The position numbers and the translations under genes were made by a program. This document shows positions 1 through 8,205 of a stretch of DNA of 64,000 nt, piece after piece. A model generated the notes under the pieces. That model saw only the letters and a list, made by a program, of their open reading frames with translations, did not search any database and was not told the DNA's origin. Positions within the stretch are counted from its first letter, which is position 1. The number at the start of each line of letters is the position of its first letter. This DNA is from Diogma glabrata. Lineage: Eukaryota > Arthropoda > Insecta > Diptera > Cylindrotomidae. The stretch spans positions 73,405,113 to 73,469,112 of the forward strand of contig OY856187.1 in NCBI GenBank assembly GCA_963693315.1, in the 5' to 3' direction.

Positions 1-569
1 CAATGGGTTATTTTAAAATTTTGAAATTTTCTGTGCATTATGTTACAAAATACATTCACTATTTATACTGCATTAACAAGAAAATCTTAAAATAAAAACT
101 AATGTGCTATCACAATTCACAGATATACCTTTATTGCATTCTTTATTCTTTAAAAATCGGAAATAATTAGAAAAATATTAAATCGTATGCGCATTGATTC
201 GACCATAAAGAAGTGTATTGATGATATGTTTATTGCACTAGGAATTCTTAGCTGTTTTAAAAAGACAAAATTAGGATTTTCTTAATAACTATAAAGGCCT
301 TTTTTTATGGCCGAGCCAAGGTCTTAGGTCGATAGAACTTATAGATCCCCCAAAAATGGATTGTGAAGGTCGGATGGGTGTACACCAAAGTATTAGCACT
401 AGTGTTCCATTTTTAAAATACGGAACCCCATATATTACTGCCGCGATAGTAAACAAAAATATGTATTAAATTAAAACTAAAAGAAAATCATAACTTTGGA
501 AAAATATGAAGTTTTGGTGATATAATGCACTTATATCAATTACATTACACATTACATTTCACAATTACA
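1..569. other. AT-rich DNA, no gene seen
   Basis: No coding frame or recognisable element. A short GC-richer stretch at about 301-440 contains a tacggaacccc-like motif (reverse complement GGGTTCCGTA), which recurs as gagggttccgtg near 46787 in a family A repeat, so it may be a repeat remnant. Confidence 0.4.
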
Positions 570-1350
570 CGTCAAACCCAAAATTGTCGAAAAACTTTTA
601 AAGGGGTTAAACAACAACAAACTCTCTGGTCTGGACAACATTCCTCCTGTTATTGTAAACACAATTTCAAAAGAACTTGAACCAACTCTTACCAAAATAT
701 TCTATAAATCCTATAAATCTATTTTTTCCATCCTGCTGGAAGTTGGCCAATGTCCAGCCTGTCCTAAAAAAAAGAACGAAACGTGATATTTGAAATTATA
801 GGCCAATAGCCTTACTCCCAGTCCTGTCTAAAATATACGAGCACTATATTAATTCACACATATCCAAATTTTTGGAAGACAACCATTTGATATCTGATAG
901 CAAATACGGTTTTAGAAACAAAAGATCAACAACCGATCTATTGAACTATGTATCTCATCTTTGGAATAGCGTACTTGTGAAAGGTGGTGCAACGTAAGTG
1001 ATCGCATTAGACATCTCAAACGCATTTGATCGAATCTGGCATGCCAACTTGATCAACAAGCTCGTTGCGTACGGTTTTCATCCCGTAGTCGTGAATTTCA
1101 CTCAAAATTTTCTGCCTAGCCGATACATCTCGGTCGGAATCTATAGATGGCTTTTCTTCTGAGTCTAAATTAAAAACCGCTGGTGTACCCCAAGGCTCAG
1201 TTTTATTTCCCAATTTATATCAACGAACTGTTGCAAATCACCAGTAACCCAATAAATAGTTTTGCAGATGATAGTACACTGCACAAGTCATTCGTCCGCC
1301 TATCTTCAAAGGGTAAAATGCATGAACGAATAAATCCCGCCTGGACATTT
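570..1350 (+). pseudogene. Jockey-type non-LTR retrotransposon RT, 5' part (copy 1)
   Basis: Read across several frames, this stretch gives the order of conserved blocks of a LINE reverse transcriptase: NNNKLSGLDNIPP, then a NYRPIALLPVLSKIYE-like block, YGFR-N-KRSTTDLL, the first catalytic block (ALDISNAFDRIWHANLINKL), GVPQGSV-like residues near 1185-1200, and FADDST near 1260. Stops and frameshifts break it, for example at about 790 and 995, so it is dead. The block spacing fits the Jockey/Doc/CR1 group; exact clade is inferred. The copy is cut at about 1350, where unrelated repeat DNA begins. Its 3' continuation resumes at 2037. A second copy of the same family lies at 62240-62880. Confidence 0.8.
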
Positions 1351-2036
1351 AAAAAAAGCGTCCACCAACACCTCAAGACGCATGTTGTTGTGGGACCTAG
1401 GTCTTTAAAGGTATCTATGTGTTTTTGTGACACATTTTGCAATTCCTACTACACAACACTTTTTAATTAAAATGCAATATTTAAAAAATATACTTTTTAC
1501 TGTTTATTTTTAAATTTATTTTATTAATAATAATATAAACTTCCTTATAGTAACAATTTGGATTTTATTTTTTATTTTATAGAATATCGATTTCGACTTA
1601 CGTCATCCTCAGTTCTTAAATTATTATTCTAAAAAAAAAAATATGAATTTTGGAGTAAAATAAGCAAAAATATGCACCTGAAACAGATTTTAAGCTTAAC
1701 CATTCTTTAATTAAGTGCTGCAAAAAACATGCTAGTGCATATCTGGCCATCTGATTCGTCTGTATTTCATTTAGGAAAATAGTTGTTTCCTTTATTTATC
1801 ATTTGAATTTATAACCTAACAGAACAACAAATCATAAAAGATCTCCAAATTAGCAAACACAATCGATTTTTGAAAAAAAATTGTGTAATTTCAATATAAG
1901 TATTGGAATTATTTCATATATGTAAAATATTTAACTTTTTTTCTGAAAGAAAATGTTCAAGGTCCTACAATGTTTAATAACTTTTAAGGTTCCATAGCTA
2001 CAGTTAGATCTGCTTAACTTCATAATCGGTTTGATG
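1351..2036 (+). mobile_element. Repeat D insertion splitting RT copy 1
   Basis: The RT homology stops at 1350 and resumes at 2037. The interval starts with about 110 bp (1357-1470) found again at 43648-43760 (+) and 63523-63635 (-). Shared landmarks are gttgttgtgggacct, ggtctt-aaagg and aattcctactacacaa. The rest is very AT-rich and unassigned. Copy 2 of the RT at 62 kb keeps about 150 bp of RT sequence at this point that copy 1 lacks, so the insertion came with a deletion or replacement. No terminal repeat or target duplication was recognised. Confidence 0.6.
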
Positions 2037-2415
2037 CGAACAAATGGACGAATGTGAAAGCGTTCGTTTATTGAGAGTCACAATTTCCAAGAACCTACTC
2101 TGGAGTCTGGAACGATCATATAATGGCGATGGCAAAAAGCGCGCCCAAAAAACTCGGCCTTAGATGTAAAAAATATTTCACTCCGTCAAAATTACTCCAT
2201 ATAAGTCCTATATTCGTCCTTGTATGGAGTATTGTTGTGAAGTTTGGGCGCCGCATCTGTTTCCATCCTAACTCTTTTGGACTCTGTCCAAAAGCGTGCT
2301 ATACGAATTGTGGGTGATCGAAATTTAACATCAAATCTTAATTCCCTACAACATCGTCGCGCTGTTGCTGATCTCGTTGTGTTTTATAAATATCGTCACC
2401 AGCTCGGATGAAATC
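2037..2415 (+). pseudogene. Jockey-type RT, 3' part (copy 1)
   Basis: This continues the RT of 570-1350. In broken frames one reads CESVRLLRVTIS, then the C-terminal LINE block SYIRPCMEYCCEVWA, followed by LDSVQKRAIRIVGD and NSLQHRRAVADLVVFYKY. These blocks are the usual region after the palm and thumb in Jockey-clade ORF2. The reading frame shifts repeatedly, so no product is expected. Copy 2 at 62515-62880 matches closely (MEYCCQV, LDSVQKCAMRIVGD, LQHRRTVADA). Confidence 0.8.
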
Positions 2416-3499
2416 GGATCCATCTTGCCTCTTGCCCCAAACAAAACTTCAAATTAAATTTGACACATTGTAAATGTACAAAAATTAAATAAATTTAAAC
2501 TCATTTCAAACTAACTTAACAATAGATTTACCACTCCAGTCAAAATGACTGGTTTTGCAATTTTGTGCTCAAATTTATACTTTATCTTAATTTTTGTTTT
2601 GAAACGATTGTAATGAAAATTGTTGCAATAGATATATGAACAATATTACGCGATTAGTTTTTTATTTTTATTCAAAATCAAAAAAATTTTGATTTTCATC
2701 GGCACTTATACCAAACCAGTCAAAATGACTGGTGAATAAATCTATGTAATGTATTTCTAAGTATTGAGCATAAAAAAAATTCAGGTTTTTTTTCAAATTG
2801 CGGAAAATTCAATACTGCTACATAGGTTTCTGATTCAGAATTTATATAGGTTTACTGTACTCTATTACTCTATACACAGTTGAAAAAGTAACTGCAATAT
2901 TTAAAGCAAGTCTTGCAATAGGAGCTATGCGTTGCAGGTTATTAGTGAATTGTAAAGTAAATGTTGCATTAAACCTAATTTCAATGCATTTCTATAAAAT
3001 TTAAAACAACTCTTGTATCATAATTTATTTCTATCGAACAGCTAGAAGTTTTAATGCACCTTGCTACAATTTAATACATTAATGAAATTTTAAAATTCAC
3101 TAGAGTATTATCCATTTTAGAAATATATAGTTGAAATCGCTTCATGCATGCTTTAGTTATCGCTTCTCAGCTGAAAGTCTATAATAATAGTGATTAAGGT
3201 GGTATGTATGTTTTAATTTTTTCCGTTGTAATTTTTTTATTTTAATTTGATTAATTTAGGCAGGTGCGCAATAATCAAAGTATCTCGAAATTATGATGTA
3301 ATTTGCATTACAAGCTTTTTTATTTTACTCCAAGTACTCTGTTAAATATTGATGCGAAGAGCATTAGTTTAACTTTATATAGCAAGCTTTGTATTTTTTT
3401 TGTAACGGAAAGTTCCGTAGGACCTATATGTGTAGTAATTTGCATGTCATATTCAATTTTTTTTTAACTGTGTAGTATAAAAAATATATATACATATAT
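2416..3499. other. AT-rich intergenic DNA
   Basis: No coding frame. The phrase ccagtcaaaatgactggt occurs twice, at about 2535 and 2716 (the first copy slightly longer), each forming a small perfect palindrome around gtcaaaatgac. Nothing else was identified. Confidence 0.4.
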
Positions 3500-3503
3500 G
3501 GGT

Positions 3504-3620
3504 TTCGTTCGGAAACACCAAATCGCTTGCTTATTCTAAAATAGGTAACTGTAATTCCAAGGGGCGTGGCTATCAGTTCTTCAACAAGAACAATAATTGG
3601 CATTTTGTTTCCGAACGACC
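3504..3620. repeat. Short inverted-repeat (MITE-like) element
   Basis: cgttcggaaaca near 3507 is mirrored by tgtttccgaacg near 3606, about 100 bp away. The block is flanked on both sides by tatata-rich DNA, so a target duplication cannot be told from low complexity. Confidence 0.45.
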
Positions 3621-3744
3621 AGTTGCCTAAATATATATATGAAGTATAAAAATTAATAATTATGTATTAAAACTTATCACAATAATTATAATAATTTAAC
3701 AACAGGAAAAACAAACTAAAGTAAACACAACACAAAACATGTTT

Positions 3745-4215
3745 GGTTTGTGTGAAAAAATTATTATTAAGTATTACATTCATGAGCTAAAAGTAAAATT
3801 CTTACCAGCACCCACTTTTTTGGCATTTCTCGACGTTTTAGGACCTACTGATTCTAAAAAAGCAACAAAAAAATGTATGTCTGTCTGCCGGCCTACCTGC
3901 CGGTCTGCCGGCCTACCTGCCGGTCTGCCGGCCTACCGACGAAATCTAGAAAACGGCTGAAGGGATTTGAAAAATTTTGAATTCTAAAAATATGTACACT
4001 CAATGGTAAAAGCCTAAAGAACGATGTGTTCGATAACTGTACCAAAAGTGTGTCAAAAAAATCGTCAAGTGTGTCAAAACAAGGAAATATGCATATTTTT
4101 TGCTTAAAAAACGTTCATTTTAATTGATAATGAGTAGGAACAAAGAACGTGGAGAAATCTGGATGGTCGGGATTGGTATGTGAGATCAAATACTAGATTA
4201 TTGCATTATAAGTTT
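3745..4215 (-). repeat. Repeat family A, copy A1 (reverse, 3' part)
   Basis: The reverse complement aligns by eye with 39340-39770 and 48480-48950. Shared blocks are a gtgagatcaaa-x-actagatt segment, tgtgtcaaaa motifs, cctatttttagaa, the GC-rich ggccggcagac stretch, tcgtcgagaaatgccaa, and ttttggctcatgaatg. It has no coding capacity. In this copy the GC-rich part has expanded into a minisatellite (3883-3936). Confidence 0.75.
3883..3936. repeat. 20-bp GC-rich minisatellite
   Basis: The unit tctgccggcctacctgccgg repeats about 2.6 times without error. It is a local expansion of the ggccggcagacagac stretch that is single-copy in the other family A elements. Confidence 0.85.
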
Positions 4216-4623
4216 TGTGGTTCTGTTATCCACAAACTATCCGGACTCATTCATTATGCGTATTTATTTTACATTTTGCAAATAATATTAGCAGACATCG
4301 AAAATTTGGTGAACAGGGTATTCGGTTGGTTTTGCTCTCATTTTTTATCATGCTATTTGTTTTTCTAAAGGGATAGTTGCATTAACCACGATTGGCCAAT
4401 AGAGCAGGTTCAAAAGTTCAAAAATCAAATAATTCAAAAATCTAATGGTTTGGGAGTGCGATCTTTACTCCTATCTGAGGTATTTGGTTGCCCAAAATTC
4501 TCATGGTAACGTGATAGAAAAATCGTTATTTGGATTAAAACTTTGCAATTATTATTTTAGTAATATTTAGACTGGATAAAATTTTTTTTTTGTCTAACAT
4601 CGAAAATTTAGATCATGTCGAAT
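4216..4623. other. Downstream flank of the DUF1091-like gene
   Basis: Short AT-rich stretch between repeat A1 and the stop codon of the minus-strand gene. It should hold that gene's 3' UTR, but no canonical AATAAA on the minus strand was found close to the stop. Confidence 0.35.
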
Positions 4624-5234
4624 TTAGATAAGATCGGCTTCATGTCTGGTAATGTCACAATGCCAAATTTGTGAGAATATTGGAGCATCATTTTTCAATA
4701 AATCCAATTTCAATTGATGCTTTCCAGGTGGTGTAATTAATGGTAGTTTTGTTGTATCCATTTTAAAATTATGCACATAATAATTACCTGTAGGAATAGG
4801 ACAGCTTATTGAAAAATTCCCATGTTCATGAATATCGTCCATTAAAAGTTTTAAAAATGGAATTTGTTCCGGTTCTTTTAGGAAACCACATAAATTATTG
4901 GGTGGTGTCGATAAAAAGTTCATTACGCCCTTAGTCGTTTCAACTTTGAGGACAACACGTATATCAGCATCGTCGATTTCTTTCAATACTACACCATCTA
5001 AATTAACGGTTGGCTCTCCAGAATTATCATTGATTTTGAATGTTGGCATAGAGAAATATTCTTCGTTTACTTTGAACTCACACGATTTTATTTTTATAGG
5101 GAGCTAAAGAGAGAACATTTGTGTAAAGTTAGACAGATTTTATTTAGATTTATACTTACTTGGGTAGGGTTAGTCCAACATCCAACTATCAGGCTTAATG
5201 AAAGTAATAAAGAGAATTTCTTTATTCCGAACAT
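4624..5234 (-). CDS. Secreted DUF1091-family protein, two exons
   Basis: Exon 1 (5234-5160) gives 25 residues starting MFGIKKFSLLLSLSLIVGCW, a clear signal peptide. It ends at a strong donor (GTAAGT at 5159). After a 56-nt intron with acceptor TTTAG, exon 2 (5103-4624) continues in phase 0 to a stop, for a total of about 184 residues. The mature part has a Cys early (KSCEF), then LCGFLKEPEQIPFLKLL, a GNFSISCP block, YYVHNFKMD, PPGKHQLKLDLL and a late Cys (WHCD). This Cys-FLK...NFSISCP...YYVHNF layout is that of the insect DUF1091 family, small extracellular proteins of unknown molecular role that resemble ML/MD-2 lipid-binding folds in size and secretion. Function is not assigned. No frameshift or stop was seen, so it is probably intact. 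The Penelope-like element at 5.34 kb lies just upstream. Confidence 0.75.
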
Positions 5235-5258
5235 TGCTTTTGAAATGTATAATAAACT

Positions 5259-5300
5259 TAAATTGAAGTGCATATCTAATTTTCTATCATTTTTATATAA
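5259..5300 (-). promoter_or_regulatory. Putative core promoter of the DUF1091-like gene
   Basis: On the minus strand, TATATAAAA begins at 5299. About 35 nt downstream lies TCAATT (5266-5261), close to the arthropod initiator TCAKTY. The start codon is about 30 nt further on, giving a short 5' UTR. This is a spacing argument only. Confidence 0.45.
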
Positions 5301-5413
5301 AAATTTGAAGTTTTACGCCGGATAAATTAAAACAAGCTAATAATGCAAAATTGTAGTTTCCTGGATGGTTGTTGGCCATTTGGAGTGTTTTTTTTGTTTT
5401 TCGCGTCACTGAT

Positions 5414-5520
5414 ATTAATTTTTATAAAATACAAATATTAAATTTTTCGTCAAGTGACGTATTTATTTATAATTTTTATTATTATTGTATAAAATAAAAT
5501 AAAATAAAAATACAATTTTC
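5414..5520 (+). repeat. Left inverted terminal repeat of the Penelope-like element
   Basis: 107 bp, the reverse complement of 7768-7874 except for one visible substitution (c5512 against t). It contains the internal palindrome cgtcaagtgacg and an aaaataaaataaaataaaa tract. Confidence 0.9.
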
Positions 5521-5576
5521 TTTTTCAAAGATTCATCAACAATACCTAAATAGAGTTCAACGAAGACGAAGAAATA

Positions 5577-7690
5577 ATCTTGAACAAAGGATTAAAATAT
5601 AACATCAGCAACACCGGTAATATCAAAAACGACTTAGAAAACGAAGTCATCAACATCGAAACAACAATACAACATGTAAAAGATACCCAAACACAACACG
5701 AGATCAGAGTATTACTAAACAATAAAATCAAAAGAAATATTAAATCAGGTAGCAAATTATACAGGAATATCAAAAAACAATATAAACAGGAAAAAGTGAC
5801 AATAAACAAAATCAAAGCAAAATTAAAAAAGGATAAAGCCATCTTGACTAAAGCTGATAAAGGCAACACCGCAGTAATATTATATGAAGAAGATTACACC
5901 ACAAAATCACTAGATTTCATACACAACAATAACATCAGAAAATTAGATAAAGATCCTACAGAAGCATACAACAAAATAATAAACAGCACAATTAATCAAT
6001 GCAATAACTTATTCCAAAACAAATACAACAACCATCTCAAACAGATTAACCCAATCGCACCCGTATTCACAGGATTACCTAAAATCCATAAACAAAACAC
6101 ACCAATCAGACCACTGATAAACTTTACCACCGCTCCAAGTTACAAACTATCGCTAAAACTAGAAAAAATAATAAAAAACAATATAAACATCAAGAACAAC
6201 CATAGCATCAAAAACCACACTGAATTTATCCAAAAAGTGTCAAACATACAAATAGAACAAGATTACACAATGTTATCACTACCTAGATGTCACGAACATG
6301 TATACCAATATTCCTGTCGAAAAAGCCATAGAATTAACCGTCAAACAACTAAAAGATCACAACAAACTAACCAACAACCAAATCTACGAAATAGAACAAC
6401 TCCTCAAAACCATACTTGCACAAAATTATTTCTCATTTAACAATGAGTACTACTCTCAAGATCAAGGATTAGCTATGGGTTCACCACTGTCGGGATTGAT
6501 GGCCGAAATATTTTTAAATTACTATGAAAATAAATTTATATGCAGTCCAGAGTACAACAAGCAACACAACAAGATTATATCATATAGCAGATATGTAGAC
6601 GATACTTTCGTGATATACAAAGGCAATAAAAGACAAATTAAAACATTCTGCAACAATGGGGCCTATTCAGTAAAATCTTCTATCGAAAGTTTATGTTATT
6701 CTTTTATTTTTTGTATGAAATTTTATAACGGGAAAATAAAATTTCATACAAAAAATAAAAGAACAGCAGAAATTTTCGATAGAAGATTTTACTGAATAGG
6801 CCCCAATATCAATAAAATAGATAAAAGAATCCAGTTCACTTGTGAAATTGAGAACAACAATAAAATTAATTTTTTGGACCTAAACATCACCAAAAATAAA
6901 GATAGACTTCAATTTAGTATATATAGAAAACCAACTACAAGTGACGTCACAATACACGCTACCTCACATCATCCACAAGAACACAAAATAGCAGCATATA
7001 ACAGCTTCGTCCACCGCCTACTCACCATACCAATGAACAAGCAGGATTACAACCAAGAAATTAGGACTATCAAACAAATCGCATCAGCCAATGGATATGG
7101 CACCAAGATGATAGATAAATTAATAAAAAAAGAAAAAGAACAGCCTCTCAAAATTGTTAAAAACAGAAGATGAAAACAACACACAATACATACCAGCCGA
7201 ATACCCCAACTTCATACCACATGACATCAAAAATCTCTTCAGAAAATACAATTACAAAGTCTCATTCAAAACAAACAACAACATCAAAAATAAATTAAAG
7301 AACAATCCAGAAATAGACAATAAAAATTCCACCGGCATCTACAAATTAAAATGCAATACCTGCGAAAAATTCTACATAGGCCAATCAGGTAGGAAACTAA
7401 TAAAAAGGTACAAGGAACACCTACCTAGCAACAATACCAACAACAACCAATCAAACTTTGCAGCCCATCTAATTACCGAACAACACACACACACACAAAC
7501 AATTTTGAAGTAGACGTCGAAGTAATTAAAAAATGTCAAAAAGGCAAGCTTATGGACACCGTCGAAGAATTCCATATATACAAAACATCAAAAAGAGACA
7601 ACAACATATTGTTAAATGACAAACTAACCATAAAAAACAACGAACTCTTCGAAACGGCAATAAAATTCAAAACTAATCCTTCACCACAAT
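5577..7690 (+). pseudogene. Penelope-type reverse transcriptase / GIY-YIG endonuclease
   Basis: The first frame (from about 5577) carries an N-terminal Lys-rich region, then ILTKADKGNTAVIL, FTGLPKIHKQ and PIRPLINFTTAPSY, all Penelope RT landmarks. After a frameshift near 6283, MYTNIPVEKAIELT, QGLAMGSPLSGLMAEIFL and SRYVDDTFVIY (the catalytic YVDD) follow. A 147-bp MITE at 6658-6804 interrupts the frame, which then resumes with INFLDLNITK and YRKPTTSDVTIHATSHHP. A shift near 7150 leads to the endonuclease: GIYKLKCNTCEKFYIGQSGR, a GIY-YIG motif with a CxxC insert, then KRYKEHL. Slippage in a CACA repeat near 7490 separates the last 60 residues (KLMDTVEEFHIYK). Domain order and motifs are those of endonuclease-bearing Penelope-like elements. 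It is otherwise nearly complete and probably a fairly recent insertion. Confidence 0.9.
6658..6804. mobile_element. 147-bp foldback MITE inside the Penelope RT
   Basis: It begins ggggcctattcagtaaaatc and ends with the exact reverse complement; the perfect outer inverted repeat is 31 bp, and most of the interior also pairs. It is flanked by aat on both sides (6655-6657, 6805-6807). Removing the element plus one aat restores the RT frame, so the target site is visible. The 3-bp duplication and GGGG termini suggest a PIF/Harbinger relative; this is inference. Confidence 0.85.
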
Positions 7691-7731
7691 AAATAATTTT
7701 CGTAATATTAAGTTTAGTTTTAACTCTCCTA

Positions 7732-7765
7732 TTGATAATGACAGTAAATTTGTCGAAACGCGTTC
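7732..7765 (+). ncRNA. Degenerate hammerhead-ribozyme-like core (Penelope 3' region)
   Basis: ttgataa (7732-7738) resembles the CUGANGA core with two changes. A small stem gaca/tgtc with loop gtaaatt follows, then gaaac (7755-7759), as in the GAAA box. Penelope-like elements are known to carry hammerhead motifs near their terminal repeats. The core changes suggest it is inactive; the call is tentative. Confidence 0.35.
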
Positions 7766-7767
7766 AG

Positions 7768-7874
7768 GAAAATTATATTTTTATTTTATTTTATTTTATA
7801 CAATAATAATAAAAATTATAAATAAATACGTCACTTGACGAAAAATTTAATATTTGTATTTTATAAAAATTAAT
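7768..7874 (-). repeat. Right inverted terminal repeat of the Penelope-like element
   Basis: This is the partner of 5414-5520, read in the opposite orientation. It directly adjoins the proposed target duplication at 7875. Confidence 0.9.
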
Positions 7875-7885
7875 AATGCAAATTG

Positions 7886-8205
7886 ACAACAATAACGAAA
7901 ATTTATGAATATGTACTTTGTTATAATTATGACCATTTTAATAATTTCGTTAATTCCAATTATAAAACAAAATTATTGCCTGATAGTTCAGTGTATGAAA
8001 TTAATTCTTTTATTTTGTGTTGGGTTTAATCAGTGGCGAAACTAAAAATTTTAACACCTGGTAAACCAAAATGCCGGACAAAAATATTTCAAAAGAACCA
8101 AAGTTTGATTTTAAATTTGATGAACTAATGCTTTTAAATAAATAATTATTATATAAAAAATACAAATCATCTAAAATAAATAAATATCAAATACAAAATC
8201 ATTTC
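7886..8205. other. AT-rich DNA; likely 3' UTR of the coiled-coil gene
   Basis: Downstream of the minus-strand stop at 8206. A minus-strand AATAAA lies at 8008-8013, about 195 nt past the stop, and is a candidate polyadenylation signal. Confidence 0.4.

Larger units (their letters stand above)
5338..7885 (+). mobile_element. Penelope-like element (RT + GIY-YIG) with inverted ends
   Basis: The plus strand encodes a Penelope-type RT followed by a GIY-YIG endonuclease. The element is bounded by 107-bp inverted repeats (5414-5520 and 7768-7874) that differ at one visible base. Outside the right repeat is aatgcaaattg (7875-7885); aatgcaaaattg lies at 5342-5353. This fits a target duplication of about 11-15 bp with a one-base indel. 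Between the left duplication and the left inverted repeat lie 60 extra bases (5354-5413). The coding region is broken by frameshifts near 6283, 7150 and 7500 and by a MITE at 6658, so this copy is not autonomous. It is close to the promoter of the minus-strand DUF1091-like gene. Confidence 0.85.

Noticed and set aside
5546..5869. 107-codon hydrophobic minus-strand frame
   Set aside because: Antisense of the Lys/Asn-rich N-terminus of the Penelope RT.
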